Assembly: GCA_052140165.1 (NCBI GenBank)
Contig: JBKQUM010000044.1
Span: forward strand, 1-32,516
Source of the DNA: Bog-473 sp052140165
Lineage (GTDB): Bacteria > Actinomycetota > Acidimicrobiia > Acidimicrobiales > RAAP-2
Reading direction: 5' to 3'
Length of the DNA: 32,516 nucleotides
In this document: positions 7,395 through 14,436 of the stretch, piece by piece
Numbering within the stretch: position 1 is the first letter of the stretch
How the letters are laid out: each line of letters begins with the position of its first letter
Made by a program: the position numbers and the translations under genes
The notes under the pieces: generated by a model
The model's input: the letters and a program-made list of their open reading frames with translations, nothing else
The model's database searches: none
What the model was told of the DNA's origin: nothing

Positions 7395-8639
7395 CTATTC
7401 GTTGCGTAGAGCGTCGATGGGCGCCAGGTGCGCGGCGCGGCTGGCCGGGTAGACGCCGAAGGCGATCCCGATGGCGAGCGCGACGACGAGTGCGCCGACC
7501 ATTGCCGTCGGGCTGATGGTGATCGGATCGCCCACCACCCCCGGCAGGAAGGTCGCGCCGACGATCCCGAGCAGCGCGCCCAGCGCGCCCCCGATCAGGC
7601 CGAGCACGGACGCCTCGACGAGGAACTGGCGCCGGATCACCCTCGGTGTGGCTCCGAGCGCCTTGCGCAGCCCGATCTCGCGGATGCGCTCGGTCACCGA
7701 GACCAACATGATGTTCATGACGCCGATGCCGCCCACCAGCAGCGAGATCCCCGCGACCCCACCGAGCAGGATGGTGAGGGTGCGGTCGACCGAAGTGGCG
7801 GTGGAGATCAGGGACTGCTCGGAGGTGATCGTGAAGTCGGCGTCGGCCGGGGTCGTGATGCCGTGCAGCTGTAAGAGGAGATGGTCCGCCTCCTGATAGG
7901 CGGCAGTCAGGTCATCCGACGAGCGGGCCTGCACGGCAATGGAGCTGACAGAGTTGCGGGTCGTCCCGCCGAAGATGCGCTCGGCACCGGTCGTGATCGG
8001 GATGACCGCCAGGTCGTCCGGGTCCGACGTGCTCGAGGAGGACGAGGACGATCCTGTCGATGTCAGCACGCCGACCACCGTGAGCGGGACCCCGTTCACG
8101 TCGGCGGTCTGACCCACCGGGTCGACGCCGCGGAAGAGCTCGGACGCCGTGGTGGCACCCAGGACGGTCACCGCGGTGTGGTCCGCCACGTCCTGGTTGT
8201 CGATGAAGCGGCCCTGGGCCAGGGTCCGGCCCCTCACGGTCAGCCACGTCGGGGTCGACCCCTGCACCGACGTGGTCCACGTGCTGCTTCCGGCGGTGAG
8301 GGTCTCGGAGGACGAGGTGATGGGGGCGACCGCCTTGATGTCCGGGGCCACGATCGGGTTCGACAGGGCCGCCACGTCGGACGTGGTCAGCGTCGACGCG
8401 GTGCCGAGCGCCTCGCGGATGCCGGTGCTCGAGGTCGAGCTGCCGGGGGAGATCGTGAGCACGTTCGAGCCGAGCGCCGTGATCTCGGAGGTGACCTGGC
8501 CCTGGGCGCCCTCGCCCAATCCGACGGTCAGGATGACCGCGGCGATACCGATGAGGATGCCCAGCACGGTCAGCGCAGACCGCAGACGATGGCTGAGCAC
8601 ACCGTTGACCCCGGTGCGGAACGTCTCGAGCCAGCTCAT
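7395..8639 (-). CDS. MacB/FtsX-type ABC transporter permease
   Basis: A 414-residue permease of the MacB (type VII) class, which works by moving substrate on the outer face rather than carrying it through the membrane. The first membrane helix is near residues 22-44 (ALTVLGILIGIAAVILTVG), a large extracellular domain follows, and three helices lie in the last 130 residues, framing the conserved cytoplasmic ERIREIGLRKALGATPRVI motif that contacts the ATPase. It ends ASRAAHLAPIDALRNE, typical for the family. The ATG overlaps the ATPase stop in an ATGA, so a fixed ratio of the two subunits is likely. Substrate unknown: peptide, lipid or drug are all possible. Confidence 0.92.
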   Translation of the reverse strand: MSWLETFRTGVNGVLSHRLRSALTVLGILIGIAAVILTVGLGEGAQGQVTSEITALGSNVLTISPGSSTSSTGIREALGTASTLTTSDVAALSNPIVAPDIKAVAPITSSSETLTAGSSTWTTSVQGSTPTWLTVRGRTLAQGRFIDNQDVADHTAVTVLGATTASELFRGVDPVGQTADVNGVPLTVVGVLTSTGSSSSSSSTSDPDDLAVIPITTGAERIFGGTTRNSVSSIAVQARSSDDLTAAYQEADHLLLQLHGITTPADADFTITSEQSLISTATSVDRTLTILLGGVAGISLLVGGIGVMNIMLVSVTERIREIGLRKALGATPRVIRRQFLVEASVLGLIGGALGALLGIVGATFLPGVVGDPITISPTAMVGALVVALAIGIAFGVYPASRAAHLAPIDALRNE

Positions 8640-9379
8640 CGGATGCTCTCCATGTAGCGGGCGTCGTTCTCCGTGAGGAGACCGTCGCGGATGCCCAGAA
8701 CCCGACCGGAGGCGGAGGCCACCTCGGTGTCGTGGGTGATGAGCACCAGCGTGCGGCCGGCCTCGTGCAGCTCGTCCATGAGGCGCAGCACGTCGGCCGC
8801 CGAGACGGAGTCGAGGTTCCCCGTTGGCTCGTCGGCCAGGATCAGGTCCGGCTCGGTCACCAGCGCCCGTGCGACGGCGACGCGCTGCTGCTGCCCGCCG
8901 GAGAGCTCGCCGGGGCGGTGGTGCACCCGTCCGGCCAGGCCCACCCGCGCCAGCGCGTCCATGGCCCGCTCCTTGCGCTCGGAGCGCGGTATTCCCGCGT
9001 ACACGAGGGGCAGCTCCACGTTCTGCCAGGCCGACATGGAGGGGAGCAGGTTGAATTGCTGGAAGACGAAACCGATGCGCCGGTTGCGCACCTCCGCCAG
9101 GGCGGCCTCGCTCATATTGCTGACGTCCTCGCCGGCGAGGTGGTAGACACCCGCCGTCGGCGTGTCCAGGCAGCCCAGGATGTGCATGAGGGTCGACTTG
9201 CCCGAGCCCGAGGGCCCGATCACGGCGACGTACTCGCCCTGGGCGATGCTGAGGCTGATGCCGCGCAGCGCGGCGACGGCGATGGAGCCGGTCCGGTAGA
9301 CCTTCGTCACCCGCTCCAGCTCGATCACCACGCCGTCCGACTTCCCCGGCGGGGGAGTGACGTGCGGGGGAGCGGTCAT
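8636..9379 (-). CDS. MacB/LolD-type ABC transporter ATPase
   Basis: A 247-residue nucleotide-binding subunit that powers the permease downstream. Readable motifs: Walker A G55-PSGSGKST63, Q-loop in FVFQQFN (about 105-110), signature LSGGQQQ (159-165), Walker B LILADE (179-184) with catalytic Glu184, D-loop GNLD and H-loop His216 (ITHD). The length and the 'PTGNLDS' phrase are typical of the LolD/MacB branch. It overlaps the first adaptor by 4 nt upstream and the permease by 4 nt downstream (both ATGA). Nothing is missing, so it should be active. Confidence 0.95.
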   Translation of the reverse strand: MTAPPHVTPPPGKSDGVVIELERVTKVYRTGSIAVAALRGISLSIAQGEYVAVIGPSGSGKSTLMHILGCLDTPTAGVYHLAGEDVSNMSEAALAEVRNRRIGFVFQQFNLLPSMSAWQNVELPLVYAGIPRSERKERAMDALARVGLAGRVHHRPGELSGGQQQRVAVARALVTEPDLILADEPTGNLDSVSAADVLRLMDELHEAGRTLVLITHDTEVASASGRVLGIRDGLLTENDARYMESIR

Positions 9380-10737
9380 CCGCCGCCTCCGCCGCTGAAC
9401 GCGCCGGCGCCACCGCCGCCGGTGATCCCGCCGGCCGGGAAGCCGCCAGCGCCGCCGAAGCCACCGCCGCCGAACCGGCCAGCCCCGCCGGTGCCAGTGC
9501 CACCGAAGAGGCCACCGCCGGTCGTGCCTGCGCCGGCCTTGAAGGAGACCACCTGCTCCAGGACCTTGTCTCCCGCCGTGACGCCGCTGGTGATCTGGGT
9601 CTCCCCTGTCTCGGCGGCTCCCACCGTGACCGGCTTCACGACGTGGCTGCCGTTGACGACCTGGGTGACCGTCGCCTGCCCGCTCGAGTTGTAGGAGATG
9701 GCTGCGGTCGGGACCTCGGTGACATCGTTGAGCTGCTTGACGATGATGCTCACGTCCGCGGTCGAACCGGCGTAGAGGCCCGACGGGTCGCCCGTGACGT
9801 CAATGACGACGGGGAAGGTCGTCACGTTGGAACTCTGGCTGCCGATCAGGCTGATGGAGGCGACGGTGCCGTAGTCGGTCGTCGTGGATCCTGTCGGGAT
9901 GATGTTCGCCTGGTCGCCGTCGGCGATCTGGCCGATCTGGGTGTCGTCCACCGTCGTGTTGACGATGTAGGAGTCGGTGCCGACGACCACGATCTGGGCG
10001 CTCGACGATCCCGTACCCGTGCCGGTGCCGGTGCCAGTGCCCGTGCCGGTGCTGCCCGTACTGCCGCTACCACCGGTTCCGTTGCCACTCCCCGTGCCCG
10101 TACCGGTCACCTGCTGACCCACGTTCAGGCTCACCGAGGCGACGGTCCCCGCGATGGTCGACGTCAGCGAGGCGTCGTTCAGTGCTGTCTGGGCGTTGGA
10201 GAGAGACGACTCGGCAGAGGTCACCGCGGCCTGGTCGGAATCGATCGTCGTCGTGCTGGCGCTCGAGGCCTCGTCGGAGGCAAGGCGCGCCTCAGCCGAC
10301 GACAGCTGCGCCTGCGCTGCGTTGACATCCTCCGACAACGCGGTGGTGTCGACCGTGGCCAGGACCTGGCCGGCCGTCACGGTCTGGCCCGCCTTGACGT
10401 TCACTGCGGTGACGGTCCCGGACACGCCGAAGTTGATGTTCGCCTGACTGGCCGGCTCGATGGTGCCCGAGCTGGCGACCGTCTGCTGGATGGTGCCGGT
10501 GGTCACGGCGACGGTCTGCGTCGTGACCACGAGGCCGGTCGGGCTGGACGAGCCCGATGTCAGCCAGTAGGCGAGGCCCCCCGCGCCGGCGAGCACGACG
10601 ACCACGACCACGATGATGGCCGTCCTGTACCGGCGCCAGAAGGTCGTCGTCTCGGGCGGGAGCTCGCCTTCGTCGCTGAGGGGCAGCTCCTGCGTCACGT
10701 TGACCGGATCATCCACGGTCGATGCTGCTCTGGCCAT
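9376..10737 (-). CDS. HlyD/MacA-like membrane-fusion (adaptor) protein, first copy
   Basis: A 453-residue adaptor and first gene of the export operon. A short cytoplasmic segment is followed by a membrane helix (about 40-60, AIIVVVVVVLAGAGGLAYWL), the first lipoyl half (GTVTAVNVKAGQTVTAGQVLATVDT), a short alpha-hairpin (SEDVNAAQAQLSSAEARLASDEA), the second lipoyl half (IAGTVASVSLNVGQQV), a GT-rich repeat linker, a beta-barrel (TQIGQIADGDQANIIP) and a Gly/Phe-rich tail. In a single-membrane cell such adaptors probably shape an extracellular chamber over the MacB permease. The ATG at 10737 has no clear ribosome site; it is the most upstream Met that keeps the usual short cytoplasmic tail. The GT linker and tail mirror those of the second adaptor. 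Confidence 0.88.
   Translation of the reverse strand: MARAASTVDDPVNVTQELPLSDEGELPPETTTFWRRYRTAIIVVVVVVLAGAGGLAYWLTSGSSSPTGLVVTTQTVAVTTGTIQQTVASSGTIEPASQANINFGVSGTVTAVNVKAGQTVTAGQVLATVDTTALSEDVNAAQAQLSSAEARLASDEASSASTTTIDSDQAAVTSAESSLSNAQTALNDASLTSTIAGTVASVSLNVGQQVTGTGTGSGNGTGGSGSTGSTGTGTGTGTGTGTGSSSAQIVVVGTDSYIVNTTVDDTQIGQIADGDQANIIPTGSTTTDYGTVASISLIGSQSSNVTTFPVVIDVTGDPSGLYAGSTADVSIIVKQLNDVTEVPTAAISYNSSGQATVTQVVNGSHVVKPVTVGAAETGETQITSGVTAGDKVLEQVVSFKAGAGTTGGGLFGGTGTGGAGRFGGGGFGGAGGFPAGGITGGGGAGAFSGGGGG
10015..10105 (-). repeat. Hexanucleotide minisatellite in the first adaptor
   Basis: Imperfect six-base units (plus-strand type gtgccg/gtgccc) code an alternating Gly-Thr/Ser linker inside the second lipoyl region. 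It is similar in unit and placement to the tract at 5560-5655. Confidence 0.65.
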
Positions 10738-10774
10738 GACCGACAGTTCAACCGAGCCATTTCACAATGAGCCG

Positions 10775-10802
10775 AACCCCAGCTGTGAGCCGGCTTGGGG
10801 TT
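10775..10802. promoter_or_regulatory. Inverted repeat upstream of the export operon (possible operator)
   Basis: AACCCC-AGC and GCT-(T)-GGGGTT pair around a 9-nt loop with one bulged T. It lies about 40-65 nt upstream of the first adaptor ATG and just downstream of a candidate promoter, where a repressor site would be expected. It could instead be a leader hairpin. Confidence 0.35.
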
Positions 10803-10804
10803 AT

Positions 10805-10834
10805 ATGTAAGAGTGGATTAATAGTCCAGGTCAA
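10805..10834 (-). promoter_or_regulatory. Candidate promoter of the export operon
   Basis: On the minus strand TTGACC (10834-10829) precedes TTACAT (10810-10805) by 18 nt. An alternative -10, TATAAC, lies at 10805-10800. The local AT content is high for this window. No other promoter-like pair is seen before the five-gene operon. Confidence 0.35.
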
Positions 10835-11174
10835 AGCGTTTTCGGCCCGTGATCACATTATCAGGAACCACACAGCGGGCGCCCGTCGCACGCCAACGGC
10901 ACGGGTGCAGGCTTTCCGTACAGCTCACCGGACGCCGGGAGACATTCGTGCCACCCCTCACGAGCCCCCGGTTCTCCCGGCGCCGGTGCAGCTTCGGTCA
11001 CCTCATCCACCGGCGGGCACAAGAGCCGTGGGGGAGTGGCGCCCAGCCTTCTTCCTCTTCGTCGACCTTCGACCACACCGACGCCTCGGGGCACGGCAAG
11101 AGATGCGAGCTCCCCTGGATGAATGGGAATACAGGCCACGACCGCCGAAATGGCGTCGGGACACAGGAGTCTGC
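10835..11174. other. Gene-poor stretch before the pseudogene
   Basis: About 340 bases with open frames on both strands but no recognisable protein, no ribosome site before any long frame, and composition unlike the coding genes nearby. I see no RNA gene. The only clear element is the AGGAG at its right end (11164-11168), which served the pseudogene that follows. Confidence 0.5.
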
Positions 11175-11799
11175 GTGACAAAGATCGCCGTGCTCGGCCT
11201 CGGGAGGATGGGTCACGCCATCTCAGACGATCTCACCCTCGTTGAGCGCCGAGCTGAACGATTGCTTCAGCCGCTTCGTCGCGCTCCCGGTCCTCGGTGC
11301 GCCTCAGGCTGTGCGTTCCGGGGCGGCCACCTACCTGGCGGGTGGCTCCCCGAGACCCTCGAGGGCATCCGCCCCGTCCTCTCCACGCTGTCCGATCACG
11401 TGAAGCACTACGGCCGGCCCGAGATCGCTTCGAGCGCCAAGCTGGCGGTGAACCTGATACTCCTCCCGGGCGTGGCAACCCTGGCCGAGGCGGTCACCGT
11501 CGGGCGGGCCGGTGGACTCGGCGGCGGCGAGCCGAACGACCTCCTGGCTGACTCGCCAATGATGGGCCCCGGCATCCGGCATCCGGAACCGCTTCCAGAC
11601 CGTCCTGGACGGCTCGGGACCGACCTGGTGGACGACCGAGCTCGGGGCCAAGGACGCCCGCCCGGCCACCGAGCAGGTCGAGTCCGAGGGCCTGACGCGC
11701 CTCCGCCTCGGCCCGCTCATCCGGGATCCGTACCAGGCGGCTGCCCATGCGGGCCTCAGCGAGGACGACATCGCCTTCGTCTCCCGGCTGTATCGCTGA
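11175..11799 (+). pseudogene. Beta-hydroxyacid dehydrogenase (6PGDH-like, NAD-binding), decayed
   Basis: The start is intact: AGGAG, then GTG at 11175, reading MTKIAVLGLGRMGHA, the GxGxxG NAD-binding turn of the 3-hydroxyisobutyrate dehydrogenase/imine reductase superfamily. Roughly 80 codons of Rossmann fold are then missing, and the text jumps to ISDDLT. From about 11245 the reading continues in another frame (ELNDCFSRFVALPVLGAPQAVRSGAATYLAGG). Near 11350 it moves back (PETLEGIRPVLSTLSDHVKHYG, then the catalytic-helix text SSAKLAVNLILL). After a 7-nt tandem duplication at 11573-11586 it shifts again (NRFQTVLDGSGP to DDIAFVSRLYR, stop at 11797). At least three frame changes and a deletion make an active enzyme unlikely. 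Confidence 0.85.
11573..11586 (+). repeat. 7-bp tandem duplication causing a frameshift
   Basis: CATCCGG occurs twice head to tail. Removing one copy restores reading from MMGPGIR into NRFQTVLDG, so the duplication is the likely inactivating event at this point of the pseudogene. Confidence 0.8.
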
Positions 11800-12180
11800 C
11801 TCCCTGCACCTCTGGACGACACCAGGACGCGCCCAGGGAAGTCGCTCAGGTGACCCGGCCTCCCACCAGCCCTGTCATTTCGACTGGACCGCCGATAATG
11901 TTCATTATGTTAAGTCATATGGAAATTCCGGGACCGGCACCGGTTGGACCGTCCCGGCGAGACTCCCCCGGAAAGGCGTACGGCGTCGCTCGTCGTCCGT
12001 CGCCCTGGCGCACCGCAACGAGGTGCCGGGCGTGCGACAGGCGGCTGGGGCACCGGCTCGTACGGATCCGTGGAATCCTTGCCTCGCCCGGGCACGCGCC
12101 ATCCCGAGGTTGCCAGCGGCACGATCCACGGACTCCCGCCGGATGGCGTGCGGCGATCCCGGAGGGATACGAAAGATGGC
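11800..12180. other. Gene-free stretch containing the dif-like site
   Basis: No recognisable gene on either strand from the pseudogene stop to the predicted small-RNA promoter. The stretch holds a 28-bp dif-like site (11888-11915) in a short AT-rich island, then about 250 bases of GC-rich sequence in which I see no motif, RNA gene or repeat. Confidence 0.55.
11888..11915 (+). other. dif: dif-like XerC/XerD recombination site
   Basis: The 28 bp split as an 11-bp left arm ACCGCCGATAA, a 6-bp centre TGTTCA and an 11-bp right arm TTATGTTAAGT. The right arm differs from the E. coli XerD arm (TTATGTTAAAT) at one base, and the left arm ends in CGATAA as in the actinobacterial consensus. The CCGATAAT...CATTATGT...AAGT frame of actinobacterial dif is kept apart from one T where C is usual. 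Such sites resolve chromosome dimers at the terminus. It lies in a gene-free island next to a decayed gene. A second copy, which a Xer-using mobile element would leave, was not seen in this window. Confidence 0.85.
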
Positions 12181-12209
12181 TTGATTTGTGTAGTGGATTT
12201 CACTAAAGT
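12181..12209 (+). promoter_or_regulatory. Candidate promoter of a small RNA or leader
   Basis: TTGATT (12181-12186) and TAAAGT (12204-12209) are separated by exactly 17 nt, one of the best-spaced sigma-70-type pairs in the window. Transcription would start near 12216. Confidence 0.55.
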
Positions 12210-12215
12210 GACAGG

Positions 12216-12335
12216 CGTTAAGTCCCCTTGGTTAAAGGTTCAAAGTCCGGACGGATGAGAAGGGGAAATACCAGGTAGAGGGCTTGTAGAGCCCGAGAAA
12301 TGTGAGTACTATCCCCGGAATGTCCGGGGATTTTT
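12216..12335 (+). ncRNA. Predicted ~120-nt structured transcript or attenuated leader upstream of the HelD gene
   Basis: Between the promoter and a strong terminator there is no gene, but there are paired elements: CCCCTT (12224-12229) with AAGGGG (12260-12265), enclosing the self-complementary GTCCGGAC; GGGCT (12280-12284) with AGCCC (12290-12294) around a 5-nt loop; then the terminator stem. The terminator ends about 44 nt before the helicase start. Two readings fit: a free-standing small RNA, or a leader whose terminator is overridden to express helD. It does not match any riboswitch class I can recall. The GGGCTTG...AGCCC hairpin resembles, with a 2-nt deficit, the rifamycin-associated inverted repeat found before some helR genes. 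Confidence 0.5.
12311..12335 (+). terminator. Strong intrinsic terminator
   Basis: ATCCCCGGA and TCCGGGGAT form a perfect 9-bp stem with an ATG loop, followed by TTTTT. It is the only textbook U-tract terminator I find in the window. The opposite strand lacks a T tail, so it acts on rightward transcripts. Confidence 0.85.
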
Positions 12336-12378
12336 GCGCGCTCACTGTTACGTCTGATTTGCCGTGGGTTCGGTCCCG

Positions 12379-14406
12379 ATGAGCGAATCGGCACCACTCC
12401 TCGATCCCGAGCTCCAGGCCGAGCAGGCACACCTGGAGCACGCGCACGATTCCCTGGCCGCCATGCGGCGGCGGGCCGAACGACTGCTGCAGGACCTCAT
12501 CGGCGCCGGCAATCCAGACCTCGACTACGTGGCCGCCCTCTCTCGCCGCGTCTCGCTCCTGGCCGACAGCCCACGGCCGCTCCTCTTCGGGCGGATCGAC
12601 GAGAAGGGGGGTCCCACGTGGCACATCGGACGCCGCCACGTCGAGGACACCCGTTCCGACCCCGTCGTCGTCGACTGGAGGGCCCCCGTCGCCGTTCCCT
12701 TCTACCGGGCCAGCACCAGGGACGCGCTGGGACTCGCCCGGCGCCGCCAGATCATGGTCGACCGCCACGCCGTCGTCGCGGTGGCTGACGACCTTTTCGA
12801 CGGCGCCGACGGGGATGTCGGCGCCACCCGACTGCGCGGGGGCGATGCGTTGCTCGCCGAGCTCGAACGAGCCCGTACAGGCGAGATGCTCGACATCGTC
12901 GCCACCATTCAGGCCGAGCAGGACGAGATCATCCGCGCCCCTTTGGACCAGCTGCTCACCGTCCAGGGCGGCCCAGGCACGGGCAAGACGGCGGTCGGCC
13001 TCCACCGGGCCGCCTTCCTGCTGTACAACCATCCCACCCTCAGCCGCGATGGCGTGCTCGTGCTCGGCCCGAGCCGCGCCTTCCTGCGCTACATCGCGCA
13101 GGTCCTCCCCTCGCTCGGCGAGGAGGCCGTCGTCCAGACCACCATCGGCGACATCGCGCCCAAGGCGAAGATCCGGGTCGACGACCCCATGGAGGTGCGC
13201 CGCATGAAGGGCGACGCCCGGATGGGCGAGCTCCTCCGGCGCGCTCTCGAGGGGCGTCGCCGCCCTCTCGACGAGGACGTCAGCCTGCGCGTCCGCTTCG
13301 CCCGGGCGACGTTGAGCGCCGAACGGGTGAACGAGCTCGTGGCGTCCATCGTCGCCCGACCCGCGCCGTACAAGTCCGGCCGGCTGGCGCTGAGGTCCCG
13401 TCTCGTGAGCGAGGCCCGTCGGGCGTTCCGCTCTTCGGCGCGGCTGGGTGCCGATGAGGCCTGGTTCGAGGGCGAGCTCACCTCGACGGAGGAGTTCACC
13501 GCCCTCCTCGACACACTGTGGCCCACGGTCTCCCCCGCCTCGCTTGTCCGCGAGCTGCTGTCCTCGCGTGCACAGCTGGAGCGCTTCTCGGCCGGTCTGC
13601 TGTCCGAGGACGAATGGCAGCTGCTCCTGCGGTCTCGCGATGCCACCGTGTCCTCGACGGCGTGGAGCGCCGACGATCTCGCCCTGCTCGACGAGGCCGC
13701 CTTCCTCACCGGAGGCCGGACCCGAACCTACGGCCACATCGTCGTCGACGAGGCACAGGACCTGACGCCGATGCAGTTCCGCATGATCGCCCGGCGCGCG
13801 CCCTCGGGCTCCGTCACCGTGCTCGGCGACCTGGCCCAGGCCACCGGCCCGTGGACCTACTCGGACTGGGCCGAGGTGAGGGCCCACCTGCCCGAGGTGG
13901 CGCGCCCGCATCACGACGAGCTCACGCTCGGCTACCGGGCGCCCGGGCGGGTGCTCGGCTACGCGTCCCGCCTCCTGCCCGAGGCGGCGCCCAGCGTGAC
14001 ACCCACCTCCTCCATCCGCCCGGGACGCACCGAACCTACGGTGCTCACGGTGGCAGACGACGAGCTGGTCGCCGCCGCGCTGACCGAGGCACGCACCCTG
14101 GCCGCGGACCACGCGCTCGTCGCAGTCATCGCACCCGAGGAGCTGTTGCCCGCGTTGGCCCGGCTCGCGCGGCGCGACGGTGCCGTCGGCATGCTCGAGC
14201 GCGACGCGATGAGCCGTCCCATCACCATCGTCCCGGCGCCCGCCGCCAAGGGCCTCGAGTTCGACGCCGTCGTGGTGGTCGAACCCGCGGCCATCGCCGG
14301 TGACGGCCGTCGCGGCCTGCGGCTGCTCTACGTGGCCCTGACCCGTCCGATTCAGCACCTGAGCGTGGTGCACGCCCGTCCCCTCCCCGGGCCACTCGTG
14401 GGCTGA
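12379..14406 (+). CDS. helD: HelD-like UvrD-family helicase / RNA polymerase recycling motor
   Basis: About 675 residues with the HelD-specific order: a charged N-terminal coiled-coil arm (LEHAHDSLAAMRRRAERLL), the FGRID...WHIGRRHV...DPVVVDWRAPVAVPFYRA block found in HelD but not in DNA-repair UvrD, Walker A GGPGTGKT (197-204, Lys203), Walker B VVDEAQD (Asp457, Glu458), motif III VLGDLAQ, and a C-terminal lobe ending LLYVALTRPIQHLSVVH. Actinobacterial HelD proteins pry RNA polymerase off nucleic acids, and some (HelR) give rifamycin tolerance by displacing the drug. Whether this one does is unknown. The start is uncertain: ATG at 12379 is chosen, GTG at 12364 is in frame, and neither has a good ribosome site. 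A structured RNA with a terminator lies just upstream. Confidence 0.9.
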   Translation: MSESAPLLDPELQAEQAHLEHAHDSLAAMRRRAERLLQDLIGAGNPDLDYVAALSRRVSLLADSPRPLLFGRIDEKGGPTWHIGRRHVEDTRSDPVVVDWRAPVAVPFYRASTRDALGLARRRQIMVDRHAVVAVADDLFDGADGDVGATRLRGGDALLAELERARTGEMLDIVATIQAEQDEIIRAPLDQLLTVQGGPGTGKTAVGLHRAAFLLYNHPTLSRDGVLVLGPSRAFLRYIAQVLPSLGEEAVVQTTIGDIAPKAKIRVDDPMEVRRMKGDARMGELLRRALEGRRRPLDEDVSLRVRFARATLSAERVNELVASIVARPAPYKSGRLALRSRLVSEARRAFRSSARLGADEAWFEGELTSTEEFTALLDTLWPTVSPASLVRELLSSRAQLERFSAGLLSEDEWQLLLRSRDATVSSTAWSADDLALLDEAAFLTGGRTRTYGHIVVDEAQDLTPMQFRMIARRAPSGSVTVLGDLAQATGPWTYSDWAEVRAHLPEVARPHHDELTLGYRAPGRVLGYASRLLPEAAPSVTPTSSIRPGRTEPTVLTVADDELVAAALTEARTLAADHALVAVIAPEELLPALARLARRDGAVGMLERDAMSRPITIVPAPAAKGLEFDAVVVVEPAAIAGDGRRGLRLLYVALTRPIQHLSVVHARPLPGPLVG

Positions 14407-14422
14407 GCGCCACCCCGTCCCC

Positions 14423-14428
14423 TACGAT
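14423..14428 (+). promoter_or_regulatory. Candidate -10 box (TACGAT) for the SDR gene
   Basis: TACGAT ends 8 nt before the ATG at 14437, and no Shine-Dalgarno is present. This fits leaderless transcription of the SDR gene from within the short gap behind helD. Confidence 0.4.
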
Positions 14429-14436
14429 CCATCCCC

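Noticed and set aside
10767..12206. A 479-codon open frame on the plus strand
   Set aside because: It crosses non-coding sequence and the dif site and only partly matches the dehydrogenase, whose segments lie in two frames. It is open because of high GC, not because it is a gene.
12236..12248. GGTTCAAAGTCC resembling a tRNA T-arm
   Set aside because: The flanking bases do not form the T stem and no acceptor or anticodon stem can be built around it.
12236..12265. GTCCGGA...GATGAGAAG text resembling part of the FMN riboswitch
   Set aside because: The other conserved FMN segments are absent and helD is not a riboflavin gene, so the match is taken as chance.
12255..12278. ATG-AGA-AGG... as a 7-codon leader peptide for attenuation
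   Set aside because: There is no ribosome site at a proper distance and no run of one amino acid; too short to support.
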